Shown here piece after piece: positions 1 through 9,931 of a stretch of 31,667 bases of DNA. The notes beneath the pieces are model-generated. The model saw only the letters and a list, made by a program, of their open reading frames with translations. It was not told the origin of the DNA and searched no databases. The DNA lies in NCBI GenBank assembly GCA_003427395.1, contig BFEA01000334.1:1308146-1339812 (forward strand). The letters run 5' to 3'. Made by a program: the position numbers and the translations under genes. The first letter of the stretch is position 1. The number at the start of each line of letters is the position of its first letter. This stretch comes from Chara braunii. Its lineage: Eukaryota > Streptophyta > Charophyceae > Charales > Characeae.

Positions 1-660
1 AGATTTCCCTGCCTGGAGGGTCTGGATAGATCTGCAACTGTATCCTCTTTGGCCTGGGTCGTAGTCTGGGTACCTGCACTCAACAAGTGAATGAATCTGA
101 TCCAAGACCTGGCATGGTACTTTGACTGACAGTTGACTTTGACCTTTGATTTTCCTAAGTCTTGGCGTTCGGTCCCACAGCCGTACGCAGTTTACTCAGG
201 CCGGGGCATGTGTTGGTCACACAGCCCGGCGCAGTCTTCCACAGACTGCGTGGCCTGGGGCTAAGGTTTGGGCCCCAGGTCGACTGCTGAACAGGGTTAT
301 TACACTTGTCACTGCTGTCTGGTCCAAGTTGCCCTCAATACTGGTAGGGTGATGGTCCTGAGTGCTGGTCACACTGAGGTAGGATGGTAGTGACAGGGGG
401 TGCGCTGGGAGTATTAACGTGGGGATGGGTAGGGTAGGTGGCCTATCCTGTCAGGACAGCCATTGGCTGCTGCTACCAGCAATCACATCGGGTCTGGTCC
501 TTGGCCTCTACAACACCCTGGGCTTTTGGGAGAAAAAAAAAAGGGATACGAGGCTGAGCTGGGAGTTTCTCTGGATTGGAGGGGTCTGGAGGCTCTCTCT
601 CACTAGGGCTTTGTAGGTGGTTAGATGAATTGATGGGCTGCTGTTATGGAAGGGTTAGTC
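1..660. other. No supported gene; unclassified sequence
   Basis: I see no recognisable protein, RNA gene or complete repeat here. The short open frames have no familiar motif and no consistent codon pattern. GGTCTGG-type words and a short A-run near 532-542 are the only local features. It may be old transposon sequence or intergenic DNA. Confidence 0.5.
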
Positions 661-667
661 TACGGTG

Positions 668-745
668 CAGTCTGATGGATGGTTAATCCTCTCGTATGAG
701 GGCAATCAATGTTGGTCGTCATCTACATTCAAAAAAAGATACCAC
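668..745 (+). repeat. Fragment resembling the LINE 3'-end unit
   Basis: The segment contains GGGCAATCAATGTTGGTCGT, a CATC stretch and then a short A-run followed by GATACC. This parallels the two units at 9182-9450 and 9458-9721, which contain GGGCAATCAATGCTGG or GCGCAATCAATGCTGCTCATC and A-tracts (one followed by GATAC). It is probably a third, truncated copy of the same 3' end. Similarity was judged by eye over about 60 bases. Confidence 0.45.
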
Positions 746-813
746 CCACCCGGGAGGGGCTCGGGGATGCTTCACTCACGCAGAAGGCCGGGGTGTAACA
801 CCTGGAATTCTGC

Positions 814-841
814 CACGTGTCCCTGTGGCAGGGACAATGTG
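814..841. other. Small perfect hairpin next to an E-box-like CACGTG
   Basis: TGTCCCTG (818-825) and CAGGGACA (829-836) form a perfect 8-bp stem around a 3-nt loop. CAC (814-816) and GTG (839-841) can extend it across a small internal loop. CACGTG lies at 814-819. Function is unknown; it could be a chance palindrome or a remnant of a larger foldback. Confidence 0.4.
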
Positions 842-1499
842 CAATTTTAGCGTGTTAATGCAATACAGGTAGATGATACAGATGATAGCAGTTGAAGATA
901 TGTGTTAGTCCTCCTCTGAGATAGATGGGCAGTCGATATGTAGAAACTGGACACCGCTTCGCGCAACAGCGTAGCGGGCGGGCGTTGGGTAGCGCTGAGC
1001 AGCCGTGAACGTCGCGGCTAGGGGGAAGAAAGGTACCTGTCCGGGCGAGTATCGCTGCATGGGGAAGGCCATAGGTGGACAGCCATGACCTCAGAAGATC
1101 GTCCATTGCTGAGGCAGGGGTGGCTGTACCCAGGAGTGCAGGGAGCGTATGAGGGCTGACTCGAGTAAGAGGAACAAGGGAAGGAGAGAGGAAGGGGGAG
1201 GACAGGTGACACGATGGACGATAGAAAAAGAAGAAACCAAAGGCGACATGGAAGCGGAGGTGTCGGGCTAAGGTGGCGACCTGCAGCAGGGCAGAGGGCA
1301 CGAGAAGCGGGGGGATCTTCACAACGACCGGAAGCTGGCGTCAACAGTATCAAGCGAAGGGGTCATATTTGGGAGGCCATCCCTCACGGGGCCCCACGTC
1401 CTGTAAAGGCGTGGAAGAGGGAGCGTCTAAACCTGAAAATGTCCCACATATGGGAGGAGGCAGATGCGTTTTGCAAGAAACGATATAAGCGATTCTAGG
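842..1499. other. Non-coding, increasingly purine-rich sequence
   Basis: No gene is supported. A 155-codon open frame on the minus strand (855-1322) has no recognisable domain, and its Ser/Pro/Leu/Phe-rich composition is what purine-rich plus-strand DNA gives. From about 1140 the plus strand becomes GA-rich and leads into the LINE 5' repeats, so part of it may belong to the LINE leader. Confidence 0.45.
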
Positions 1500-2930
1500 T
1501 AAGTATGGACATCGCCGATTTGAAGTAAGGAGAGAGAAGATCGCTAGAAAACACTCCACTAAGAAACGAGAGCAAGTGAGATAGAGGGTGGGAGAAGGCG
1601 AAGGAGAAAGGGGAGGACGAGGAAGAAGGAGGGACGGGTGTGACGAGTTGAAGGGATGATGGACGAGCACCCCGGGGAGAGGAACAGGGGACGACTCTTC
1701 GTATCGCCTCCCATCTCGTCTCACAATTATTCACCCTTTCTCCTCTTCCCACCCAACCGGAAGAGTATAGAATGACAAGGATTTTTTATCCGTCTTTCTC
1801 TTGCCCTTGCTGCCCCCCCTTCTCTCACTACCTTTATCTCCTTACCTCACCCTTACCTCACCCTCAGAGCTCGACCCTTAGCCTCTTTTCCCTTGCCTCA
1901 CCCTTGCCTCACCCTTCACTCAGAGCTCGGCCCTTCCCGGTTCATGCACACAAAAAGTAACTGGAAAGGTAAAGAGGGATAGGGAAGGAAGAGAGAAAGG
2001 AAGAGAGAGGAGAGAAGGGAGGGGGGGGGGAAACTTGACAGAAGATCGCGAGGAGGGAGAGAAGGGGAGGAAAACACAAAACAGACCGGACTTCGCACTC
2101 AAGAGGGAAGGAAGGACAGGAGAGATGAGGAGAGACGAGGAGGGGGAACTCACCGAGCACTCACCCTTCCTTCCCTTTTCCCCTTTACCTCACCGTTACG
2201 GCACCCCTCACTCAGAGCTCGACCCTTCGCGGTTTTCACACAAGTGAGGAGAGAAGGGAGGAGGGGAGGTAACTTGACAGCAGATCGCGAGGAGGGGGAG
2301 AAGGGAAGGAAAACACAAAACAGGGCGAAGTTCGTATCAAGAGGGAAGGAGGGACATGAGAGATGAGGAGAGACGAAGGGGTGGGAACTCACCGAGTATT
2401 CACCCTTTCTTCCTTTTTCACCCCTCTCTCAGAGTTACCGCCCCTTACCTTGTTGCCCCCCATTCCCTTCTCCCACAGCCTTTGTCTCCCTACCTCACCT
2501 TACCTCACCTTACCTCACCCTTACCTCACCCTTCACTCAGAGCCCCCTCATTGATACCTTGTGAGCCTTCACAGTTTTTGCTCATATAATAGGAACTGAA
2601 AGACTCTAGAGGAATAGGAACGGGAGGGGAGGAATCGTGACAAAAGATCGCTAGGAGGGAGAGAAGGGTAGGAAAAGGCATAACTGTGCGGACTTCGCAT
2701 TGAGGGGGAAGGAGGAACAAGAGAGACGAGGAGGGGAAGGACGTTGTCGTGAAGGAGGTGGAAAGCGGGATCAGAGGGGAAGAGCCAAAGAAAAGAGTAT
2801 CGTGTCTCCCTCCCATCGAGATGGGAGTGAGGTTTTACTCACACAAAGCAACCGAAAGAATATAAAGGGATAAGCGAGGAAGAGAGAGGAGAAAAGGATG
2901 GGAGATGAAACGTGGTAAATTTGGAAGTCA
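1500..2930 (+). repeat. Tandem monomers in the LINE 5' region
   Basis: About four diverged units of roughly 240-360 bp follow one another. The anchor AAGATCGC (or CAGATCGC) recurs near 1537, 2042, 2281 and 2644. CACTCAGAGC recurs near 1917, 2209 and 2534. ACTCACCGAG occurs near 2148 and 2388. Words of the type CACACAAAAAGTAACTGGAAAG or CACACAAAGCAACCGAAAG start units near 1947 and 2837. Each unit has a GA-rich half and a CT-rich CTCACC half. Some units carry AT-rich words such as GAATATAAAGGGATA (about 2856). Tandem promoter monomers are known in the 5' UTR of mouse L1; a similar role here is inference. Confidence 0.6.
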
Positions 2931-3010
2931 GGTAGACAAACGCAGCAACAGGTGCTGAAAAAAAGCACTGCAGGATTGCACAAAGAAGGTGGAGGGGGAA
3001 CGGAGCTTAC

Positions 3011-3099
3011 ACACAGAATAACACACAACAAACAACACAAGGGGGGAGCCAACGGGACGTACACAAGAATCACACACAACAAACAACACAGGTGGGGAG
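3011..3099 (+). repeat. 50-bp direct tandem duplication
   Basis: Two adjacent copies at 3011-3049 and 3061-3099 share ACACACAACAAACAACACA and a following GGGGAGC, with a few differences. The duplication lies in the LINE leader just upstream of ORF1. No function is evident. Confidence 0.7.
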
Positions 3100-3261
3100 C
3101 GGATCTCTTGCATCCCGTCGGTCACTTTGAGCAAAATCCAGTTCCACATTCCAGATCTAAGGGGGCCAGAACGGGCCAGAACGGGATAAGGAGCCGAGAG
3201 ACAAGGGAGGGGGAAGGAGCGGTTAGACAGGTGGAAGGGAGAGGGAGCGTTAGCCGTGAAA

Positions 3262-6083
3262 ATGACGGTTAGCAAGGGAAAGAGTAAGGTTCAGAGAGTA
3301 CGCAAGAAAATGGACTCCATGCTCATGTACAAATGGCCAAAAAGGCATCACGCCCAGGGGCATCTCACGGGGATCGGCCCCTCACACAAAGAAGCAACCA
3401 ACCCGGTGGATGCTCCGGGGGGGAAGGGAGGAAGAGGCTAGGAGTATTGGCCAGAGGCAAGTAGTGCGTCAGGGGGCCAGGCCAGCTCGTCAGGTGGGAT
3501 GGAGAGTTCGGGAATAAACCCAAAGTCGTGGGCGGAAAGGGTGGCAAGACCATTTTCAGGAGAAACAATTCCAATCCAACGGAAGAAAGAGGGAGAAGAG
3601 GGAGGGAAAGGGGAAGAGTGGAGAATTCCCTTGGGAAACCTAACAATAGCAGCCTTTATTAGCAGGGTCCTTCTTCCTGACCCACCTTCTCTCCGCCTCA
3701 GAAAACAGAATTCTGCATCAAGGCGGCAGGCGTACCATAGTCAAGGCACTCACGGGGGAAACAGTGAAAATGCGTGACGAGCTGTGCACATGCTACGCAA
3801 GCAATTGGGCTTTTCATGATGATGCAGCATTCAAGTCAACGATCGATAAGGTTGGCTGGATTAGAGAACGACTTGGGGCCTTCAAAGGATCCTTGGAGGG
3901 CGCAAACGAGTTCTTCCTAATACAGCCAGTCTCATCCTCCGTTATCACGGTCATTTGCATGTTCAAAACAGACAAAAGAGTAATGGACGGGTGGAGATCC
4001 CTCCGTTGCGGAGGGTCGAAAGTATGGATTTACCCCTGGTCTCCCCCGAAACAGCAGAGACCGGAGAAACGAAGGGAACAAATGATGAGGGAACACTTTT
4101 GGGTAGAATTTAAGCATATCCCAATTGATATTCAGGCGGCCTTTGTGCAAGACTTTGCAGAGAAATTCGACGTGGTCAACTTTATTGACCCTCTTCCACC
4201 ACATGTAGCACGGCGAGACGACTACCTTATGGCATATGCTGGCCATCAGCCTGACCGAAGGACAGATCTTCACAATTGACGACATCATCTCGTACTACAT
4301 AGGCGGGAAGATGTGCCGTATACACACTGCCCATGAACTCCAACCCTAATGCTTTAAATGCCAGGCTTATGGGAACTTGTACACAGACACGACTTGTGCC
4401 CGCCACCCCTCTCGTACAACGAAGCCTACGGGGCGTCTGAGGAAAGACCCCTTTGTAGAAACGTGATGGAAAATAGTTGATCCGGGCCACGAGGGGTGGG
4501 TCTGCATAAATGCAACAGGGGAGGGGGGGGCGATGTTGTAGGATGGTCATGGGAGCGGCAAGGTGAACCCGAGAAGACACCAAACCACCAGAGACATGGG
4601 TTCCCCCGAAGACCTTGGAATCTCACTTACAACAATCGACCCGCCTCACCCCCTCGGTGGCCGGGAGAGGGGAGCCATGCGAAGAGGTCAAGAGGAAAAA
4701 ACAGGGAAAGAAAGGATTAAGAACGGAAGGACCCGGGGCGGAGGGAAGCTCTAGACGCAACGGATTCGCCCCTCTGGCGGAAGGGTCGGGACAGTTAAAC
4801 TCAGAAGAAAGGGGGAAATCAGGGCAAAATACAAGACAAGAGGAGGCTGCCAGGGGAAGCCAGGTGGTACCGGAAAACATGGAGGTATCCACGACTGTTG
4901 GTGAGCCAGGCCTGGACGGAACCCCCGAGGGAAGAGACAAAAGAGAGGGGGGGGGGGGGGCGAGGAGGTGGCCCAATTGGAGGGAAACGGGTCAGGGAAT
5001 GGCAAGGGCCTGCACACAGAAGGACGGGGGGAGCAGGCACATTTGGCATTGTCAAATACACAGCAGGCACGACAGGAAACACAGCCGACCCGGCAAGAGC
5101 CACTGGAAAAGATGAAGAAGCAGGTGGCCCAACCACAACAAACGCAGGCCCAGCTGACGCAACAGCCACAATAGGCATCACAACCGGTGTAGTTACAGCA
5201 AACACGTCTGAAGCAGCAAGCACGGGCGAGACAAGTACAGCAAGCACAGCCTCGTCAGACACCATTGGCACCAGAAACGCAACAGATGCAACCAGCACAA
5301 CAACGGGCACAACAAACAATGCAGCTTCAGGAGGAGCAGCAACCGCGACCGACAGATCAATTACAACCAACACAACAAGGGCATCACGAGCAAGGGGCAC
5401 AACAGGCCCAACCGGCACAACAAGTGCATCAAGCTCTGGCCCCCGACTTTTTCTCGAACGCATTTGGAACCCAACCAATGGACGTGGACATGACCCCTCC
5501 TCCAAAGGTTGAAATGGAGGATAGTCAAAAGGACCCGGATGCTCCCCCCCAAGAGATGGGCCTGGTTCAGAAGGTCCGGACAATTACCAAGTGGATAATT
5601 AAACACCTGAGATCCGAAACTCTGCAAGGAGGAGAGATGGAGGGGAGGAGTATGGGACAAATCGTATGTAGAATTGGTCACACTTTTGAACAATAGCCCG
5701 ACGCTTAGATTGGCATTGATGACCAGTCCCCTACCCCATTTATCATGGGCGGAAGTCTTTCAGCGTATCCTTGCTATCGTCTGAGGCCGTTTCCGCCCTC
5801 CACCCGCCCCTGATCCCCCCCGCCCGGAAGCTCCGGGTGAGGAGCATGGACAGTATTCCCCCCGCCACCGGACGCTCAACAAGAGGACGGAGTGGAAGCA
5901 ATAGAGGAGAGGCTGACCTCGCAATGGCTGAAGCTGCGACAACTCATTGAAAGGGGTCTCTTTGAGCTGCCCCTCTCCCAAATAGATGGAGTGTCGGTGA
6001 TCCCAATGAGGAAGAAGGAAGGGAAATGGGAGGTTGGGCTTTCCCCGGTGGGAGAACACGGAGGGGTGACACTGCAAGGATGA
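3262..6083 (+). pseudogene. LINE ORF1 pseudogene (DUF4283-like, zinc knuckle, Gln-rich tail)
   Basis: LINE ORF1 proteins bind the element's own RNA and form the retrotransposition particle. The frame appears to start at the ATG at 3262 (MTVSKGKSK). It meets a stop at 3439-3441 and resumes in the same frame with KSWAERVARPF, a start block typical of plant LINE ORF1. A frameshift near 3740-3764 leads into a 171-residue open segment (3764-4279) with a DUF4283-like fold pattern (CMFKTDKRVMDGW, KVWIYPWSP). A CCHC-like knuckle follows at 4350-4397 as CFKCQAYGN and then C, with Asn where His is expected. RNGFAPLAE near 4758-4785 is a common ORF1 linker motif. A shift at the G-run near 4950 leads to a Gln-rich tail (about 4968-5450), then PMDVDMTPPP (5475-5505) and a C-terminal segment to 6083. 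Stops such as TAG in the Gln-rich part fit mutation of CAG codons. No functional protein is expected. Confidence 0.72.
4968..5696 (+). pseudogene. Gln-rich C-terminal part of ORF1
   Basis: Frame 3 gives two open stretches (4968-5174 and 5265-5696) separated by two TAG stops. Both are rich in Gln within short QQAQ, QQTQ and QQVQ blocks. The DNA is a CAACA/CAGCA-type imperfect repeat, so a Thr/Ala-rich open frame (4898-5512) in another phase is a shadow of it. The stretch ends with the acidic/proline block VDMTPPPKVEMEDSQKDPD and a more ordered segment. Low-complexity Gln tails are common in ORF1-like proteins; the precise role is not known. Confidence 0.6.
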
Positions 6084-6452
6084 GACTTCCCGACGCACAT
6101 CGAAGATGTAAAGGAAAAGGACAATGTTTTCACGAGGCAAATGGAAGTCTTCGTCTCGAAGCATTACCCACCTGGGGCGAGGGCGGCAATGAGATTTGAA
6201 AGTTGTGACCAGCAGATGGCAAAAAATGACCTCTACCCGCTTTTTGAACATAATAAAACTGCCAATCTGCACTGATACAGCCACAATGTGTTGCTTGACC
6301 TGCACTGTGCAAAGGTAAAAGCTAGTGAATTTTGGTCCGGCAACGACATGTTCAAGTGTCTGTGCAGAATCTTGTGAAAGAAGGTCTTGAACCTGGACAG
6401 ATGGGATGTCAAGCAGTGACATCCCTTATGAATATTTTTTTTCTGTTAGAAA
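5697..6452 (+). other. Decayed ORF1 end and inter-ORF region of the LINE
   Basis: Frame 3 around 5892-6083 reads VEAIEERLTSQWLKLRQLIE and RKKEGKWEVGL, and after a stop continues with DFPTHIEDVKEKDN. This is likely the C-terminal part of ORF1. The sequence from about 6150 to 6452 has scattered stops and leads to ORF2. No independent gene is supported. Confidence 0.45.
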
Positions 6453-8837
6453 ATGACTGACCTAGAAAAACTATACTGCAAAAACCTTGCCTGGCAGCGA
6501 TGTGTAAGAACGACGGACCTAGACTTACATTCCATCAACATAAATAGCTTGGCAACCAGCAATCCAGAGAAATGCCAGACCATCTGGGACCAACTTAGAG
6601 GAGTGGGCAGGAGGCGGTGGACGAATGTGATATGCGTTCAAGAGATTCACCTGCAGGATAAGCCGAAATATAATAGGGCTCACAAGATGGTCTGGCCTTA
6701 AGAACCCGCGAATTACTTGGCTACCCCCAGATGACCCTCTTAGAATCCTAGGGGCGTTGGTTACAGCAGAGGGAAAGCCCGATACTAACGACGAGTGGCC
6801 GGTGAATCCAGCACAGACCAAGCTAGCGAGCTGAAACAATAAACATACATCAATTTTCGGGCGGGCCCTTGTCATCAATAATGTGGTATCGGCCACCCTA
6901 TGGTACAAAGCCATCATATGGCCCATGAGCAAAGAGGGGCTCAAGGCGCTGAAGCAACAATTGGTAGTTCTATGGAGGGGAGACAGTAGCAACCCCCACA
7001 CCATCAATCAAGTAGCATGGGAATCAGTGATCCAGCCCAAGGCCGGAGGAGGGCTGGGAATTGTGGACCCCTCCACGCAGTTTCAGGCCCTCAACCTTTG
7101 CTGGTTCCAACATCTTATTTTCACATCGACCTCCCCTTGGGTTTCCCTTGCCTTAGGACAGATCCGGCCCTGGCCCCTGAGGCTCCACCAAAGATAGACC
7201 CTTTGGTATGGCTTGAAGACAGGTATTGGAAACTACCAAGGAAATATAGGAATGGTGACCCGGTGGACGAGCATTGGTTACGCCTCCTTCGAACATGGAG
7301 AAAACTCCCAATCCCCGACCGTTCACTACGAGAAAGGTGGGAGGAAGTGTTTAGGCAACCCTTGTTTGGTAATAGGCTAATCACGAACTCCCTTGGCCGG
7401 ATGAAATGCAGCTTAGACCCCCCATGGAAGGGTTGGGTGAAGCACGGGGTCCGGAGGGTGGGGGACGTCTGGGATACGCAGTTGGGGAATGGAAGAGTGC
7501 AGAAAGAATGCGAGGATGCTTGCAGTATTGCCACCTAACAGAGTCGACGATGGAAGAACTCATTGAAAGTTTTCCCCTTCAATGGTACACCACTCTTAGA
7601 AAGGGCCCTTGCTTAGAGGAAGGGGACTGGGTAGGACTACCCGGTCATGGAGCACAAGTGGATCGTGTGCATATGGTATGCCAAACGCAAGTGTTGATCG
7701 AATGTTTTGCCACCACAGGAAAGGACCAGCTACGAGGGAGCTGACAACCCTTTATTTGGAAAAGGCGAAGGGAGGTCTATCACATTAGAGTGATAGAAGA
7801 GGAGAGGGGTTGAGGACCTCCCCTTCGATCCCGATGAGTGGCGGTGGTCGTGGAAAGTCCAGACAATGTTGAAAAAGAGGAGGAAGGCAAAACCGGTAGC
7901 ACTAGCCACCCTAAAGACTAAGACAGTATACCGAATGCTCCGACCAAGGCGCAGGCTAAAAGATGTGATAGAGGATAGATTGCAACGCCATCTCAACATA
8001 CACAGGGGCCTTCTCAAGCCCATCCAGTGGTTCAGAGAATATGGAAAGAGGCCGGCCAAAATCTCTGCCCTGCTGTGGCAAATTGCTCACCGGTGCCTAC
8101 TAACCAACGACTAGTTGATTGACCACACACAGTTGGAACAGCAGGGAAGAGTGTTTCTTTGGTGGAGATGTCTCCAAAACTTCCCCGACAAAAAGCGCCC
8201 CGAAACAGTGGAACACATCTTCCTACACTGCCCCGCAGCCGTATTACTGTAGCGATGGTGGAAGAAGATTTGGTGGCATATTGTACCTGGTTCATCATGG
8301 CCATGGGACCAGAGGGCCACGGTACTGGGACATTGCCCCCAGTATCGAGGAAACACCTTTGAGGAGAACATGTTTTGCCTGGGTAGGCGGTCCATCCTGT
8401 GCGTAATATGGTGGAGAAGATGCATCCTGGAATTGGAGGGGGCCAGGGTGGAAGATGGGGAAGTCACAGAGCAACTACGACTACTGGTACAACATGAGAT
8501 CGCCACCCAACGACAGACTATTAAGGAAAAACTGGACCAGGCATGCACAATGGTGGACATTGACAGAATCATCTCCCGGTTCTGCAAAGAATGGATGGGA
8601 GGGAAACGGGAGTGTTGGGTGGCAAAAGTGATTTGGACAAGAGACAGGCGCCAACGGGGAGAGGAGACGGTGCCGCGAGGGGGGCAAAGGGCAGAATTGG
8701 AAAGGGATTATTCGCTGCATTTCCATGAATGGACAAAGGTGGACCCCAGGGAACCGTTACGACCTGCTCAGGAATTCAATGATCCCTTCCGCCCCCATCC
8801 ACTGTCCCTGGAGGAAAGTTTGTGGGACAGTATCTAA
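6453..8837 (+). pseudogene. LINE ORF2 pseudogene with the RT core deleted
   Basis: ORF2 of plant LINEs encodes an AP-type endonuclease, a reverse transcriptase and a C-terminal zinc-binding region that carry out target-primed reverse transcription. Here 6453-6701 gives the endonuclease start, with the catalytic-type block SININSL and the Glu motif CVQEIHL. At about 6702 the sequence jumps to the end of the RT region: PLRILGALV, GRALVINNVVSATLWY, then PKAGGGLGIVDPSTQFQALN and CWFQHL. The rest of the endonuclease and the palm with the YADD-type motif are gone. After frame changes near 7110 and 7500 comes a linker, then RPAKISALLWQIAHRCLL (8050-8103) and ETVEHIFLHCPAA (8199-8237), matching the zf-RVT pattern. 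The tail 8370-8837 (155 residues) stays open and ends LSLEESLWDSI. This copy cannot code for an active enzyme. Confidence 0.86.
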
Positions 8838-8921
8838 TCATCTAAGTACTACTGGATTCATCCGCTCATCTACCCCTGAGCATTTTCCTAGCACGGCCTT
8901 AATAAGTACAGTCAATCATTG

Positions 8922-9055
8922 AAAATCGATCACAAGGGCCTTCGGGACATCCGTTAAAGTTGGAACGATACGAAGAAGATTAACATGGCCCTTGCGCAAG
9001 GATGACACGCATAAATCGAGAAATGGTAAAAAATAAATAAATAAAATCGGTCACA
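8922..9055 (+). repeat. Target-site duplication flanking the U6 retrocopy
   Basis: AAAATCGATCACA (8922-8934) and AAAATCGGTCACA (9043-9055) match at 12 of 13 bases and sit directly on either side of the U6 copy plus its A-rich tail (9028-9042). The G followed by AAAA at the left edge fits the TTTT/C nick preferred by L1-type endonucleases. The insertion was therefore probably made by LINE machinery acting in trans. Confidence 0.85.
8936..9027 (+). pseudogene. U6 spliceosomal snRNA retropseudogene
   Basis: The sequence follows plant U6 snRNA almost end to end. It has the 5' stem-loop (CCTTCGGGACATCC), TTGGAACGATAC, GAAGATTAACATGGCCC (ACAGAGA box changed to ACGAAGA, one A in place of G in TTAGCATGG), TGCGCAAGGATGACACGC and ATAAATCGAGAAATGGT. 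The last few bases of U6 (CCAAA and the U-run) are missing and replaced by AAAAAATAAATAAAT. With a 13-bp duplication on both sides, no TATA/USE promoter upstream and no pol III T-run terminator, this is a processed copy, not a functional gene. Its plant-type 3' sequence is also the main taxonomic clue in the window. Confidence 0.92.
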
Positions 9056-9181
9056 GTCAACTGGAAATGATCGGAAGGCGGGGAGATAGCCATGAGTCCC
9101 GGTGCCCCCCGGACCCAAGATGGCAATCTGTTTTTTCCTCCTAGGCTACCGACGACTAAGCTTCGCCTAAAGAAATAACCG

Positions 9182-9411
9182 TGCACAGTCAATCCCATGC
9201 AACCCAGGGCAATCAATGCTGGCAAGGCCCCAAGAACTCCAAATGATGACATACAAAAATTGAGGTACTCAAGGATGTATTCATGGGACGCTGGACCCGG
9301 TTTCCAATAGGTGATGCTCCCCACCAATAGACGGAGCGGCCCACTAGGCAAAGCTTCAATCCCGGTGGTTCTCTTACCGCCACTAGGATAGAGACCTTGC
9401 GTAAGGGCCTT

Positions 9412-9450
<39 letters not shown>
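9182..9450 (+). repeat. LINE-like 3' unit, first copy, with 38-A tail
   Basis: It begins CACAGTCAATCCC, contains GGGCAATCAATGCTGG, ACGCTGGACCCGGTTTCC and CCACCAATAGACGGAGC, and ends in 38 consecutive As at 9413-9450. It is clearly related to the next unit. This looks like the 3' end of the LINE or a short element sharing it. A minus-strand frame reading through the A-run is an artefact. Confidence 0.65.
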
Positions 9451-9452
<2 letters not shown>

Positions 9453-9457
9453 TACAT

Positions 9458-9721
9458 GGGCAGTCAATCCCCTTGCAAAGAGCGCAATCAATGCTGCTCA
9501 TCATATATAACTTGACATAACGACATGTATAACATATCACCTGGCTCCTTGTTATGATGTAAAGGACGCTGGACCCGTTTTCCAGCAGGTGCAGCTACCC
9601 ACCAACGGAACGGAGCCATCTAACGAGCGGGGATAGTAGAGGGGGTGTCTGCTCTTATCAGCACCTCCCCTACTCCCCGTCATTGATGTTTACCATTAAA
9701 AAAAAAATTAAAAAAAATAAA
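9458..9721 (+). repeat. LINE-like 3' unit, second copy, A-rich end
   Basis: It repeats the first unit in order: GGCAGTCAATCCCC, GCGCAATCAATGCTG, GGACGCTGGACCCG, TTTTCCAGCAGGTG and CTACCCACCAACGGAACGGAGC, ending in an A-rich tract at about 9697-9721. The start-to-start spacing is about 276 bp. It is either a tandem duplication of the LINE 3' end or a second retroposon inserted beside the first. Confidence 0.65.
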
Positions 9722-9931
9722 CAACCCTGCGTGCTATTTCAGCATTCCAAAAACGAAAACCTCCATATTTTTTGGGGGGTAAGCAGCGTGACTACATGCA
9801 GTTCCTGTGAGGTGCAAGTGTCAGGGGTGCGACTCTGTCCTTTCTGGATACAAAACATGTGTGTGGCCACAAGGGCACCCAAAGGCGCAAATACATGGTA
9901 CCAATACATCACAGATATTTGCGACCCACGT

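Larger units (their letters stand above)
1500..9450 (+). mobile_element. Decayed LINE (non-LTR retrotransposon)
   Basis: The order of parts is that of a two-ORF plant LINE. There is a non-coding 5' region with tandem repeats, a broken ORF1 with a SWAERVA start block, a CCHC-like knuckle and a Gln-rich tail, a broken ORF2, and a 3' region ending in 38 As at 9413-9450. ORF2 begins with an endonuclease start (NINSL, CVQEIHL) and ends with RT C-terminal and zf-RVT-like sequence. The catalytic RT core is absent, so this copy cannot move itself. Many frameshifts and in-frame stops show it is old. The 5' boundary is uncertain because GA-rich sequence grades into it, and I found no target-site duplication for the LINE itself. 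If the U6 copy at 8936-9027 marks sequence outside the LINE, the true 3' end would be near 8920. Confidence 0.85.

Noticed and set aside
855-1322. 155-codon minus-strand frame as a gene
   Set aside because: It overlaps another frame, has no domain, and its composition follows the purine-rich plus strand.
4898-5512. 204-codon Thr/Ala-rich frame as a secreted or mucin-like protein
   Set aside because: It is the out-of-phase reading of the Gln-rich ORF1 tail, which fits the LINE context better.
8936-9027. Functional U6 gene
   Set aside because: The 3' end is replaced by an A-rich tail, no T-run terminator or U6 promoter is visible, the ACAGAGA box is changed, and target-site duplications flank it.
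8980-9540. 186-codon minus-strand frame as a gene
   Set aside because: It reads through the 38-A tract (giving a Phe run) and through the U6 copy, so it is not a coding sequence.
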